Source: Nocardia sp. NBC_01327
GTDB taxonomy: Bacteria > Actinomycetota > Actinomycetes > Mycobacteriales > Mycobacteriaceae
Assembly (NCBI RefSeq): GCF_035958815.1
Contig: NZ_CP108383.1
Coordinates: 8,370,001 to 8,434,000 of the forward strand
Length of the DNA stretch: 64,000 nucleotides
Direction of reading: 5' to 3'
The first letter of the stretch is position 1, and each line of letters begins with the position of its first letter. The notes under the pieces are model-generated. The model ran no database searches. It saw only the letters and a list, made by a program, of their open reading frames with translations, and had not been told where the DNA came from. The position numbers were made by a program, and so were the translations under genes. Shown here one piece after another: positions 17,334-26,889 of this stretch.

Positions 17334-17473
17334 GTCCCCACTCCAGGTCGTGGCCCGAGAGTGAGGGATATTCCACAGTTCAATGACTGGGATACCGGCC
17401 TACCGGATGTTTGATGCAGGACACACCCGTCGTAGATTCGAAGTGGTTCACCCCCGCACTTAAAGGAGTCCTC

Positions 17474-18691
17474 ATGGCTGAGGCCGTTATCGTTTCGTAC
17501 GCCCGCTCGCCCATCGGCCGCGCTGGCAAGGGTTCGCTCGTGGGCATGCGACCGGACGACCTCGCGGCTCAGATGGTGCAGGCCGCGCTCGACAAGGTTC
17601 CCGCCCTGGCCGCCAGCGATATCGACGATCTGATGCTGGGCTGCGGTCAGCCCGCCGGTGAGTCCGGTTTCAATATGGCTCGCGCCGTGGCCGTGCAGCT
17701 GGGCTACGACTACCTGCCCGGTGTCACGCTCAACCGCTACTGCTCCTCCTCGCTGCAGACCACCCGGATGGCGCTGCACGCCATCAAGGCCGGCGAGGGC
17801 GACGTATTCATTTCTGCAGGCGTGGAGACGGTTTCGCGCTTCCCGAAGGGCACCGCCGACGGCTGGCCCGACACCCACAACCTCACCTTCGCCGAGGCCG
17901 AGGCCCGCACCAAGGCCACCGCGGAGTCCAACGCCACCTGGATCGACCCGCGCGAGAACGACATCCTGCCGGACGTCTACATCGCCATGGGCCAGACCGC
18001 GGAGAACGTCGCCACCTACACCGGCATCTCCCGTGAGGACCAGGACCACTGGGCCGTGCGTTCGCAGAACCGTGCGGAAGAGGCCATCAAGTCCGGCTTC
18101 TTCGAGCGTGAGATCACCCCGGTGACCCTGCCCGACGGCACCATCGTCACCACCGACGACGGCCCGCGCGCCGGCACCACCTACGAGAAGATCTCCTCGC
18201 TCAAGCCGGTCTTCCGCCCCGACGGCACCGTCACCGCCGGTAACGCCTGCCCGCTCAACGACGGCGCCGCCGCGCTGGTCATCATGAGCGACACCAAGGC
18301 CAAGGCGCTGGGCCTGACCCCGCTGGCCCGCATCGTGTCCACCGGCGTCTCCGGCCTGTCCCCCGAGATCATGGGCCTCGGTCCGATCGAGGCGGTCCGC
18401 AAGGCCCTCGGCTACGCCGGCATGACCATCGGCGACCTCGACCTCTACGAGATCAACGAGGCCTTCGCCGTGCAGGTCCTGGGTTCCGCCCGCGAGCTGA
18501 ACATGGACCACGACAAGCTGAACATCTCCGGTGGCGCGCTCGCCCTCGGCCACCCGTTCGGCATGACCGGCGCCCGCATCACCGCCACCCTCATCAACAA
18601 TCTCCAGACCCAGGACAAGCAGTTCGGTCTGGAGACCATGTGTGTCGGTGGCGGCCAGGGCATGGCAATGATCATCGAGCGTCTCAGCTGA
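17474..18691 (+). CDS. Acetyl-CoA C-acyltransferase (thiolase, FadA3-like)
   Basis: This 405-residue thiolase carries out the last step of beta-oxidation or the reverse condensation. The nucleophilic cysteine is in NRYCSSSLQTTRMA, the second-site motifs are EINEAFAVQVL and ALALGHPFGMTGAR, and the C-terminal catalytic cysteine is in TMCVGGGQGMAMI. AAAGGAG precedes the ATG at 17474 by 6 bases. The genomic position next to cbs, metB and greA matches M. tuberculosis fadA3 (Rv1074c). No partner hydratase/dehydrogenase gene is adjacent. Confidence 0.94.
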   Translation: MAEAVIVSYARSPIGRAGKGSLVGMRPDDLAAQMVQAALDKVPALAASDIDDLMLGCGQPAGESGFNMARAVAVQLGYDYLPGVTLNRYCSSSLQTTRMALHAIKAGEGDVFISAGVETVSRFPKGTADGWPDTHNLTFAEAEARTKATAESNATWIDPRENDILPDVYIAMGQTAENVATYTGISREDQDHWAVRSQNRAEEAIKSGFFEREITPVTLPDGTIVTTDDGPRAGTTYEKISSLKPVFRPDGTVTAGNACPLNDGAAALVIMSDTKAKALGLTPLARIVSTGVSGLSPEIMGLGPIEAVRKALGYAGMTIGDLDLYEINEAFAVQVLGSARELNMDHDKLNISGGALALGHPFGMTGARITATLINNLQTQDKQFGLETMCVGGGQGMAMIIERLS

Positions 18692-18707
18692 GTGTGATCT
18701 GATCGAA

Positions 18708-18741
18708 AAGAGGGCCCGGAGCATTCGCTCCGGGCCCTCTT
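18708..18741. terminator. Thiolase-gene terminator
   Basis: Arms AAGAGGGCCCGGAGC and GCTCCGGGCCCTCTT enclose ATTC, 16 bp after the stop, followed by CGTATT. A clear intrinsic-type hairpin. Confidence 0.85.
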
Positions 18742-18830
18742 CGTATTACCCGCGAGGTAATCGACTTCGGTACCGCGAGCGAGAAATATCAAGGGCGCCA
18801 AAGCAGTACGCAGTATCTAAGGAGCCCCTG

Positions 18831-19163
18831 ATGCCCGGTTACGCCATTGCGCAGCTTTACGACGTGGATCTCAATGCGGAGATTGTGGAGTATCTCGAGC
18901 GGATCGACTCGACACTGGCCCCGTTCGGGGGGAAGTTCATCGTGCACGGCGGCGCGCAGCAGGTCATCGAGGGGCCCGCGAGCGCGGTGGCCATTGTCAT
19001 CGAATTCCCGGACTACCAGGCAGTTCAGGACTGGCACCAGTCCGCGGCGTATCAGGCGATCCTGCCGTTGCGGACCGAGAACTGTTCCAGCATCGCGGTT
19101 CTCGCCCAGGATTGCGGCAAGGATCATGTGGCGACGGATGTACTGAAAGAAGCGGCCTCATAG
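18831..19163 (+). CDS. DUF1330 family protein
   Basis: The 110-residue cytosolic protein fits the DUF1330 ferredoxin-like (dimeric alpha/beta barrel) family: GGKFIVHGG, a pattern of VIEFPDYQAVQDWHQSAAYQ and LPLRTENCSS. The biochemical role of DUF1330 is not established. CTAAGGAG precedes the ATG at 18831. It is flanked by terminators and thus transcribed alone. Confidence 0.88.
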   Translation: MPGYAIAQLYDVDLNAEIVEYLERIDSTLAPFGGKFIVHGGAQQVIEGPASAVAIVIEFPDYQAVQDWHQSAAYQAILPLRTENCSSIAVLAQDCGKDHVATDVLKEAAS

Positions 19164-19169
19164 GCCGCA

Positions 19170-19205
19170 AAAGGGCGGGCCCCGGAATTCCGGGGCCCGC
19201 CCTTT
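19170..19205. terminator. Bidirectional terminator
   Basis: Perfect 16-bp arms AAAGGGCGGGCCCCGG and CCGGGGCCCGCCCTTT with an AATT loop lie between the convergent DUF1330 and Bax-inhibitor genes. The A and T tracts at its ends suit termination in both directions. Confidence 0.88.
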
Positions 19206-19232
19206 CAGGTATTCAGTTGCGCACCACCGTTA

Positions 19233-20102
19233 TCAGTCGCGCTGGAAGTAGCTCAGCAGGCGCAGGATCTCGATGTACAGCCAGACCAGGGTGACGGTCA
19301 GGCCGAATGCCACGCCCCACGCGGCCTGCGCCGGTGCATTGGCGCGGATGAGCTGATCGGCCGCGTCGAAGTCCAGCAGGAAGCTGAACGCGGCGACGGC
19401 GATGACCACCAGGCTGAAGATGATCGACATGGTGCCGCCGTCACGCAGGCCCAAACCGCCGGGCGTGATGAAGGAGGCGATGAGGTTGCCGACCATCAGC
19501 ACCAGGATGCCGATCATGGCGGCGACGATCATGCGGGTGAAGCGCGGGGTGACGCGGATGGCGCCGGTCTTGTAGACGACCAGCATGCCGAAGAACACGC
19601 CGAAGGTGCCGAGCACCGCCTGCGCGATCAGCCCGGAGCCGCCGACGCCGCCGAAGGAGACATTGGTGAACATGAACGACAGCGCGCCGAGGAACAGACC
19701 CTCGAAGGCCGCGTAGCTGAGCACCAGGGCCGGATTGTTCTGCTTACGACCGAAACTCGCGATCATGGCGAGCACGAAGCCGACCAGGCCGCCGACGATC
19801 ACGAACGGTGCGGCAAGCGAGTGGTTGGACGCGGTGAGCGCGTAGGAGATGATCGCGCCGACGGTCACCACACCCAGCGTGATGCCGGTCTTGGTGACGA
19901 CGTCATCGATGGTCATGGGCCGGGTGAGCGGCACCGCGGGCTGATTGGGCTGCTGGTACCCGTAGGGCGGGTACTGCGGGGGCTGCTGACCGTACTGGGG
20001 ATTGGGCTGTCCGGCTCCAGCGGGCGCCGAGCCGAAGCCGGCATAGCCGCCGTTCTGCTGGGGCGTCAGGTTCCGGAAAACCGGGTTGGAGGTGGTGCGC
20101 AA
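19233..20102 (-). CDS. Bax inhibitor-1/YccA family membrane protein
   Basis: The 289-residue protein has a cytosolic Pro/Gln/Tyr-rich N-terminus (about 1-58; repeats of QPPQYPPYGYQQPNQ type) and seven membrane helices (about 70-285), as in the BI-1-like family of actinobacteria. These proteins are thought to leak calcium or to act with membrane proteases. I chose the TTG at 20102: AGGGAAG lies 5-7 bases upstream and the family typically begins near RTTSNPVFRNL; a GTG at 20132 is the alternative. The linkage to fadA3/cbs recalls Rv1072 of M. tuberculosis. Confidence 0.87.
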   Translation of the reverse strand: MRTTSNPVFRNLTPQQNGGYAGFGSAPAGAGQPNPQYGQQPPQYPPYGYQQPNQPAVPLTRPMTIDDVVTKTGITLGVVTVGAIISYALTASNHSLAAPFVIVGGLVGFVLAMIASFGRKQNNPALVLSYAAFEGLFLGALSFMFTNVSFGGVGGSGLIAQAVLGTFGVFFGMLVVYKTGAIRVTPRFTRMIVAAMIGILVLMVGNLIASFITPGGLGLRDGGTMSIIFSLVVIAVAAFSFLLDFDAADQLIRANAPAQAAWGVAFGLTVTLVWLYIEILRLLSYFQRD

Positions 20103-20292
20103 GGCGCTTCCCTTTCTGGAGTCGCGGCCCACGGTGGTCGTGGCCTCGTTCTACCGAATCAACGACCCGTACCGCTGGCAAGTTCCCAAGTGGCACGGAT
20201 CGGACTAGTCGGACTTTACCTGACCTTTACCGTACGTGCTGCCCGGCAAACGTCGGGCATAGTTCCCGGCCATGCCCCGCAGCAGCGGGAAA

Positions 20293-21228
20293 CTAGCCCA
20301 GCTGGCTCATGACCCGGTCGGCGATCAGCGCCAGGTGATCCAGATCCCGCAGATCCAGCATCTGCAGGTAGACCCGCGTGGTTCCGGCGATCTCGGCGTA
20401 GCGGGCGATCTTCTCGACCACCTCGTCCGGACTGCCGGCCAGGCCATTGGCCTTCAGCTCGTCCACCTCCCGGCCGATGGCCGCCGCGCGCCGAGCCACC
20501 TCGGCATCGGTGGCGCCGACACAGGCGACCAGAGCATTGGAGAAGGTCAACTCCTCCGGATCGCGGCCGATGGCCTTGGCGGCCCGGCGAACCCGGTCGA
20601 ACTGCTCGGCGCAGGTCTCGGGCGATTGGAACGGCACATTGAATTCGTCGGCGTACTGCGCGGCCAGTCGCGGTGTGCGCTTCGCGCCCATACCGCCGAT
20701 GACCACCGGGATCTTGGCCTGTGCGGGCTTGGGCAGTGCCGGTGAATCGGTGAGCGTGTAGTGCTCGCCGGTGTAGGAGAAGGTCTCTCCGGCCGGGGTG
20801 CCCCACAGGCCGGTGATGACGGCCAGCTGCTCCTCGAAGCGCGCGAACTTGTCGGCGGGGAACGGAATGCCGTAGGCGGTGTGCTCGGACTCGAACCAGC
20901 CTGCGCCGAAACCGAAGTCGACGCGGCCGCCGGACATGGCGTCGACCTGCGCGACCTCGATGGCCAGCACCCCGGGCGGACGGAAGGTCGCGGCGGTGAC
21001 CAGGGTGCCGAGGCGGATGCGGCTGGTCTCGCGGGCGAGACCGGCCAGGGTGATCCAGGCGTCGGTCGGCCCGGGCAGCCCGTCGGCATCGCCCATGGCG
21101 AGGTAGTGGTCGGAGCGGAAGAAGGCGTCGTAGCCCAGGTCCTCGGTGGCCTTGGCCACGGTGAGCAGGGTGTCGTAACTGGCGCCCTGCTGAGGTTCGG
21201 TGAAGATACGAAGATCGATTCGGCCCAT
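20293..21228 (-). CDS. LLM-class F420-dependent oxidoreductase
   Basis: This 311-residue protein has the luciferase-like monooxygenase TIM barrel: RIFTEPQQG at the start, LGYDAFFRSDHYLAM, RLGTLVTAATFRPPGVLA and the GGRVDFGFGAGWFESEH segment typical of F420-binding LLM enzymes of mycobacteria. The substrate is unknown. Its ATG lies 4 bp after the stop of the upstream methyltransferase gene, so the two form an operon. Confidence 0.9.
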   Translation of the reverse strand: MGRIDLRIFTEPQQGASYDTLLTVAKATEDLGYDAFFRSDHYLAMGDADGLPGPTDAWITLAGLARETSRIRLGTLVTAATFRPPGVLAIEVAQVDAMSGGRVDFGFGAGWFESEHTAYGIPFPADKFARFEEQLAVITGLWGTPAGETFSYTGEHYTLTDSPALPKPAQAKIPVVIGGMGAKRTPRLAAQYADEFNVPFQSPETCAEQFDRVRRAAKAIGRDPEELTFSNALVACVGATDAEVARRAAAIGREVDELKANGLAGSPDEVVEKIARYAEIAGTTRVYLQMLDLRDLDHLALIADRVMSQLG

Positions 21229-21232
21229 GCCT

Positions 21233-22414
21233 CTATTGTGCTTCCACCGCGGTGGAGGTGTGCAGCCCGCGTACCGAGCGGGTGACAGTGAATTTGCGAT
21301 TGCGGCCCATCACCTCGGTCTTACCGACCATGCGCTCCATGACCCCGCGGTAATTGAGGTGCGAGTTGTAGACGGTCCACAGTTCGCCGCCGGGACGCAG
21401 TACCCGACCGGCCTGCTGGAACATCTTGATGGCGGAGCCGGTGTGCACGGCCGCGCCGACATGGAAGGGCGGATTGCACAGCACCAGATCGGCGCTGTTG
21501 TCCGGCGCGCTCGACATGGCGTCATCGCGCAGCACGGTGATCCGATCGGCCACCGCATTGGCCTCGGCGGTGGCACGGGTGGAGGCGACGGCCGCGGCCG
21601 ACTGATCGGTGGCGGTAATGCGGATTCCGGGCCGGGCCTTGGCCAGCGCCACCGCGAGAATGCCTGTGCCGCAACCTAGGTCGATGGCATCCCTGGCATC
21701 GGGCTTCATCCGCCTGAGGTAGTCGAGCAGGAAGCGGGTGCCGATATCCAGCCGCGAACCGGAGAACGCGGCGCCGTGGGCGACCACCTCGAGGCCCTGA
21801 TCGTCGAGCTGGTTGCGTACCGGAAACTGAGGATCCCCAGCGGTTTTCGGTTCGGTGGCCAGCAGGACGCGGGATTTCTGCCGCCCGCGGCTGGCCTGGA
21901 CGGCGCCGAAGGATTCGGCCAGCACGTCATTCATGGCGGGGGTCAGGTACTTGTCCCGGCCGCCCGCGTACACCCGCACCTCCGGGGACGCGTAGCGCGC
22001 AATGGCATCGGCGATTTCGGCGAGTCCGGACAGCGCGCGCGGCAGCCGCCACAGCACCACCCGCACGTCCGCGAGCAGCCGCTCGCCCAGTTCCATGGCG
22101 GTGTATCGATCCGCCAGTCCGACCAGGCGCGCATTATTGGCCAGGGCGAGTTCACCGGTGAGCAGATCCTGGTGCACCCGAATGCCGCGCAGGTCGTAGG
22201 CGGCGACGGCGCCGAGCGTCAGCGCGCCGTAACCGTCGTCGATCACCGCCACCCGGCCATCCCCCGCTGCGGCAAGGGAATCGGCGGCGACATCCAGTAG
22301 CAACCGATCAGCGGCATCGACCGCATAGAGGTTCACCGCCTCCACATCCGGATACCGCCGCAATCGGCTCAGCACGTCCTCGACCTCAACCACACCTACA
22401 GTGTGCTGGATCAT
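21233..22414 (-). CDS. RlmG/RsmC-like class I methyltransferase
   Basis: The 393-residue product has a degenerate N-terminal methyltransferase-like half (about 1-195) and a catalytic C-terminal half with the SAM motif DLGCGTG (245-251) and the base-methylation motif NPPFH (314-318). This two-domain layout is that of RsmC/RlmG, which methylate guanine N2 in 16S or 23S rRNA. The start at 22414 (MIQHTVG) is the first ATG of the frame after non-coding sequence. It is the first gene of the pair with the LLM oxidoreductase; a palindrome lies 74 bp upstream. Confidence 0.86.
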   Translation of the reverse strand: MIQHTVGVVEVEDVLSRLRRYPDVEAVNLYAVDAADRLLLDVAADSLAAAGDGRVAVIDDGYGALTLGAVAAYDLRGIRVHQDLLTGELALANNARLVGLADRYTAMELGERLLADVRVVLWRLPRALSGLAEIADAIARYASPEVRVYAGGRDKYLTPAMNDVLAESFGAVQASRGRQKSRVLLATEPKTAGDPQFPVRNQLDDQGLEVVAHGAAFSGSRLDIGTRFLLDYLRRMKPDARDAIDLGCGTGILAVALAKARPGIRITATDQSAAAVASTRATAEANAVADRITVLRDDAMSSAPDNSADLVLCNPPFHVGAAVHTGSAIKMFQQAGRVLRPGGELWTVYNSHLNYRGVMERMVGKTEVMGRNRKFTVTRSVRGLHTSTAVEAQ

Positions 22415-22487
22415 TGCCGACGCGTCCCATCGGGCCCGTGTCTGGCGGATGACAAAGGTTGCTCGACCAGCCAAAACGGACAAACCA

Positions 22488-22499
22488 AACCGATCGGTT
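22488..22499. promoter_or_regulatory. Perfect 12-bp palindrome AACCGATCGGTT
   Basis: The palindrome lies in the 101-bp gap between the exporter stop and the methyltransferase start. Such ACCGATCGGT-centred sites are typical TetR-type operators, but no TetR gene is adjacent. It may regulate the methyltransferase-LLM pair. Confidence 0.45.
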
Positions 22500-22515
22500 C
22501 TGCGGCTTGACCCGA

Positions 22516-23913
22516 CTAGTTTCGCGGCATGGTGGCTGCCGCCGCGATCATGACCACCGCCATGGCCGCGACGCCGAGAAAGACCAGGTGGATGGCGGGC
22601 GAGAGATCCTGCGGCGCCGGATGTTCGGTGCGGCCGATACGGGAATTCACCAGCGCGCCGAAGAGCGCCACGCCGAGTGCACTGCCCAGCGAGCGGGCGA
22701 ACATATTGGTGGAGGTGACCACGCCGCGCTCGGACCATTCGACACTGGACTGTGCGGCAATGAGAGTGGGGCTGGCCACCAGGCCCATGCCCGCACCGAC
22801 AATGAAGCAGCCCAGTGCCACCTGTAGCAGTGTGGAGCCCTCGTTCACCAGCAGGAGCGTGGCCGCGCCGAGGGCCGCGAGCACACTGCCGATGAGAGAG
22901 GTCGCGCGGAATCCTATGCGCAGGTAGACCTTTCCGGCCTGTGAGGCGGTCATGGGCCAGCCGAGCGTGAGGGCTCCGACCGTCAGCCCCGCCACCAGCG
23001 CACCGGTGCCGAGCACACTCTGCGCGAAGGTCGGCACATACGAGGTGAGGCCGAGCAGTACCGCGCCGACGAGCAGTGAGACCAGACTGCTGGCCACCAG
23101 CACGCGGCGGGTGAGAACCCACAGCGGCAGAATCGGATTCGCGGCCCGGCGCTCGACGAGGCCGAACAGAATCAGCACCAGCAGGCCCGCCGCGAAGAGC
23201 GCGATGCTGGCCGGCGAGGTCCACGCCCACGCCTGCCCGCCCTCCAGCAGCGCCAGCATGAGCCCGCCCGCTCCGACGGTCAGCAGCCCCGCCCCGAGAT
23301 AGTCGATGCGATGTCGTTGCCGCGGTGCGCTTTCGGTGAACTTCCGCAGGATCATCCAGGCCGCCACCGCGGCCAGCGGCAGATTGATCAGGAAAATCCA
23401 GCGCCAGCTGATGTATTCGGAGAACACTCCGCCGAGCAGTGGGCCGAGCACCGAGGAGGCCGCCCAGACGCTGGCCAGATAGGCCTGCACCTTCGCCCGC
23501 TCCTGAACGGTGTAGATATCGCCGGCGATGGTGATGGCCATCGGCCCCACCGCACCCGCGCCGATCCCCTGCACCGCCCGAAAGACAATGAGCCCCAGCA
23601 TGCTGGTGGCCAGCCCGCACAGCAGCGAACCCAGCGCGAACACCGCAATCCCGAAGAGCATCACCGGCTTCCGCCCCACCATATCGGCGAGCTTCCCGTA
23701 CACCGGCACCGTCACCGCCTGCGCCAGCAGATAAATACTGAACAGCCAGGGGAATTGCGCGAACCCGCCGAGCTGATCGGTAATCGTCAGCACCGCCGTG
23801 GCGATAACAGTCGAGTCCAGCGCCACCAGCGAGGTAGCCAACATAATGGCCCCCAGCACCGGCCCCCGCTCCGACCGCAACCCCACAGCCGCCGCCGATT
23901 CGGTAGCAGTCAC
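22516..23913 (-). CDS. DHA2-family drug:H+ antiporter (14-TM MFS)
   Basis: The 465-residue protein has about fourteen membrane helices and DHA2 motifs: LDSTVIATAVLTI in TM1, KLADMVGRKPVMLFG in the first cytoplasmic loop and RAVQGIGAGAVGPMA in TM4 followed by WRWIFLINLPLA after TM5. These point to an exporter for cationic or hydrophobic drugs. I chose the GTG at 23913 because GAGGGGG lies 6 bases before it; an ATG at 23928 has a poorer site. No regulator is adjacent on this strand. Confidence 0.88.
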   Translation of the reverse strand: MTATESAAAVGLRSERGPVLGAIMLATSLVALDSTVIATAVLTITDQLGGFAQFPWLFSIYLLAQAVTVPVYGKLADMVGRKPVMLFGIAVFALGSLLCGLATSMLGLIVFRAVQGIGAGAVGPMAITIAGDIYTVQERAKVQAYLASVWAASSVLGPLLGGVFSEYISWRWIFLINLPLAAVAAWMILRKFTESAPRQRHRIDYLGAGLLTVGAGGLMLALLEGGQAWAWTSPASIALFAAGLLVLILFGLVERRAANPILPLWVLTRRVLVASSLVSLLVGAVLLGLTSYVPTFAQSVLGTGALVAGLTVGALTLGWPMTASQAGKVYLRIGFRATSLIGSVLAALGAATLLLVNEGSTLLQVALGCFIVGAGMGLVASPTLIAAQSSVEWSERGVVTSTNMFARSLGSALGVALFGALVNSRIGRTEHPAPQDLSPAIHLVFLGVAAMAVVMIAAAATMPRN

Positions 23914-24114
23914 CAGCAACCCCCTCATCACCTCGACCCGATAATCAAGTCGAACACCGTGCACCCGCACCTATTCCGAAGCCACCGACAGCCGGCCCGC
24001 AACCGCGGTAACCGACAAATCGCCCGTGCTCCCCGATCAGAGAATCACACCCGACCCTTCCCCGTCAGGCCCTCCCCCGGCGCGACGGACGGCCGGGCAT
24101 GGCTCGGCCTGGGA

Positions 24115-25791
24115 TCAGAGGGTGGCGACCAGGTTTCGGAGGACGGGGAGGCTTACGGAGCCGGAGCCCAGGACCTTGTCGTGGAAGGTTTTGATGTCGA
24201 AGGCGGGGCCTAGGCGGCGTTCGGTGGCGGCGCGTTGGCGGCGGATTTCGAGTTGGCCGACCTTGTAGGCGACGGCTTGGCCGGGCATGGCGATGTAGCG
24301 GTCGACCTCGGTGCGGATTTCGTCTACGCCGACAGGGGCGTTGGCGACCATGAAGTCGATGGCCTGCCGGCGGGTCCAGCCCTTGGCGTGCAGGCCGGTG
24401 TCGACGACCAGGCGGCAGGAGCGCCAGGAGTCGGCGGCCAGCATGCCGATGCGGGTGAGATCGTCCGGGTACAGGCCCATTTCGTCGGCGAGGCGTTCGG
24501 TGTAGAGCGCCCAGCCCTCCACGAAGGCGGTGTTGGAGAACGACATGCGCTGGAAGCGGGGCAGATGGTCGAGCTCATTGGCAATGGTGAGCTGCAGGTG
24601 ATGGCCGGGGATGGCCTCGTGGTAGGCGACCGAGGCGGTCTCATACCTATTGCGGCCCTTGGGATCATGCTGGTTGACGAAATACGCGCCGGGGCGCGAA
24701 CCGTCGGCGGCGGGCGGGAAGTAGTAGGCCGCGGGCGCATCGGCCGCCAGGAACTCCGGCACGGGAAGAATGTCGCAGGACTCGCGGGGCAGCCGGCCGA
24801 ACCAGTTCCCCATCTCGGCCTGTGCGGCGGCCAGGCACTGCCGCGCATCGACCATGATCTCCTCGCCGTCGCCGTAGCGCAGCCCGGAGTCCTCGCGCAG
24901 CCGGGCGAAGATCTCGCCGAGGTCGGTGAGACCGAAGAGCCGGCCGCCCACCTCGGCGTATTCGGTACGCAGCCCGTCCAATTCGTCGAGCCCGAGCTGA
25001 TGGATCTCGTCCGCGCCCAGATCGGACAGGGTGGTGTGCTGACGCAGCAGGGTGCGATAGATATTCGCGCCGTCCTCGCCGAGCCAGCACAGCCCGGGCT
25101 GCTCATCGGAGCGCGCGGCGGGGAGCAGCTCGTCTGCGAGCACATCCCGGTAGGCGCGGAAGGCGGGCCGGATGACATCGCGTGCGACCTCGGCCAGGTC
25201 TGCGCGCCAAGCGGTTTCGCCGTCCCAGTTCGGCGGGCCGGGGAAGGTGACGAACGGGTCGGCGGCGATTTCCGAGGCCAGGTACCCGTCCAGCTGGTTG
25301 AGCGAACGCTCGATGGCAATGCGCGCCGGGGTGCGCCCGGCGGCCAGCCCGGCGCGGAAGCGCTGCACGGCCTGGTCCAGGAGCTGACCGAACTGCCGGT
25401 AGCGCTGCACCAACTTCAGCGCGTTCTCCGGCTCCGGCGCATTGAGCTGCGGAGCCATGGTGAGCAGACTCGCGTGCACACCGGTCATCTGGTCGGAGGC
25501 CAGCTCGATCGGCCGCCATTCCAGATTGGCTGCGGCGGAGGCCAGCTCGGTGCGCAGCAGACTGCGGGTGACCTGGTCCTCGGCGGTCAGCCCCTCGGGA
25601 TCGAGGGCGTCGACCTCGGTCAGCAACTCCCGCCAGGTACCGAGCAGCCGCTGTTCGGCGGCCTCCGACAGATCCTCGATCCGATCGTCGAATCGCCTGT
25701 CCCCCAACAGGGTTGCCTCACTGGGCGCCGCCTCCAGCATGGCGTCCCAATACCGGTCGGCAAGAGCGATCAGTTCCTCATGCGCATCCAT
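24115..25791 (-). CDS. DUF885 family putative zinc hydrolase
   Basis: The 558-residue protein is full length for DUF885, an M32/gluzincin-like family with the motif HEAIPGHHLQ (H391) and a downstream glutamate helix (FVEGWALYTERLADEMG). It is predicted to be cytosolic because there is no signal peptide. Some members are described as peptidases or as acting on ester/amide bonds, but the substrate is unknown. I use the ATG at 25791 (MDAHEELIAL). The ribonuclease Z gene lies 71 bp upstream on the same strand. Confidence 0.85.
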   Translation of the reverse strand: MDAHEELIALADRYWDAMLEAAPSEATLLGDRRFDDRIEDLSEAAEQRLLGTWRELLTEVDALDPEGLTAEDQVTRSLLRTELASAAANLEWRPIELASDQMTGVHASLLTMAPQLNAPEPENALKLVQRYRQFGQLLDQAVQRFRAGLAAGRTPARIAIERSLNQLDGYLASEIAADPFVTFPGPPNWDGETAWRADLAEVARDVIRPAFRAYRDVLADELLPAARSDEQPGLCWLGEDGANIYRTLLRQHTTLSDLGADEIHQLGLDELDGLRTEYAEVGGRLFGLTDLGEIFARLREDSGLRYGDGEEIMVDARQCLAAAQAEMGNWFGRLPRESCDILPVPEFLAADAPAAYYFPPAADGSRPGAYFVNQHDPKGRNRYETASVAYHEAIPGHHLQLTIANELDHLPRFQRMSFSNTAFVEGWALYTERLADEMGLYPDDLTRIGMLAADSWRSCRLVVDTGLHAKGWTRRQAIDFMVANAPVGVDEIRTEVDRYIAMPGQAVAYKVGQLEIRRQRAATERRLGPAFDIKTFHDKVLGSGSVSLPVLRNLVATL

Positions 25792-25862
25792 ACGACCCAC
25801 TGTATCTTTGGCCTCCGCTTCGCTCCGGGGGGTGAAGGCGAGCGTGCCTGGTAGGAAGTTGA

Positions 25863-26780
25863 TCAGCGGCGCGGCGGCAGCGGAATCCGCATCAGATCCT
25901 CGGCCACCACGATCTCACCGTCGAACTGCGCCCGAGCCTCGGCCAGATGCACATCGAGCGTCCGATACCGCTGCGAGAAATGCGTGAGCACCAGTGTCCG
26001 CACCTTCGCGCGCGCCGCCACCGCACCCGCCTGCCCCGCGGTCAGATGACCGAATTCCGTGGCGAGATGCGTATCGGCATCCACAAAGGTGGCCTCGATG
26101 ACCAGCATGTCCACCCCCGCGGCCAGTTCGTGCACACCCGCGCACAGCCGCGTATCCATGACGAATGCGAAGCTCTGCCCCCGCCGCAGCTCACTGACCT
26201 CGTCGAGCCGAACGGTTCGCCCGTCGAATTCCACCTCGCCGTCCCGCTGCAATTTCCCGACCACGGGCCCGGAGAGCCCGAACTCCCGCAGCCGCTCCGG
26301 CACGATGCGGCGCCCGTCGGGTTCGGTGAGCCGATAGCCGAAGGCCTCCACTGGATGCGACAGCGGAGCCGTATGCAGTGCGAAAGGCGCTGCGGGCCCG
26401 GGTAGTTCACCGGCTTCGGAGATCGGGTGCGGCCGCAGATCCCCGGTCTGGTGGTACGAGGTGGAGCTGCACAGCCGCTGGAAGTACTGCTCACCGGACG
26501 CCGGGTAGTAGACGTCCACCGGGTGCGGCACCTTGTCGAGGCTGATGCGCTGGACAACCCCGGCCAGTCCGAGGCTGTGGTCGCCGTGGAAGTGGGTGAT
26601 GCCGATGCGGGTGAGATCGGTGGCGGAAACCCCCGCATAGATCATCTGCCGCTGAGTGCCCTCCCCCGGATCGAAGAGCAGTCCTTCGCCGTCCCAGCGC
26701 AATAGATATCCATTGTGGTTGCGCTGTTTGGTCGGTACTTGGCTGGCTGTTCCCAGAATGACCAGTTCGCGCTGTGACAC
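25863..26780 (-). CDS. rnz: Ribonuclease Z (tRNA 3' endonuclease)
   Basis: RNase Z removes the 3' trailer from tRNA precursors. The 305-residue metallo-beta-lactamase-fold protein has the zinc motif THFHGDHSLGL (H63, H65, D67, H68), an exosite-length insertion near 100-190, and the C-terminal His motif LTHFSQRY. The start is a GTG at 26780 without a good ribosome site. It precedes the DUF885 gene and is divergent from the DUF6153 gene. Confidence 0.92.
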   Translation of the reverse strand: MSQRELVILGTASQVPTKQRNHNGYLLRWDGEGLLFDPGEGTQRQMIYAGVSATDLTRIGITHFHGDHSLGLAGVVQRISLDKVPHPVDVYYPASGEQYFQRLCSSTSYHQTGDLRPHPISEAGELPGPAAPFALHTAPLSHPVEAFGYRLTEPDGRRIVPERLREFGLSGPVVGKLQRDGEVEFDGRTVRLDEVSELRRGQSFAFVMDTRLCAGVHELAAGVDMLVIEATFVDADTHLATEFGHLTAGQAGAVAARAKVRTLVLTHFSQRYRTLDVHLAEARAQFDGEIVVAEDLMRIPLPPRR

Positions 26781-26889
26781 GGCGTCAGACTAACGTCCGG
26801 CCCGCGTCTACTCCTGGCAGTGCCGTTCCGGGCGCGCCATCCGAACGCCCCGGGCGCGCCCTCCGGAGATACCAGGCGGGGGTATTAGA

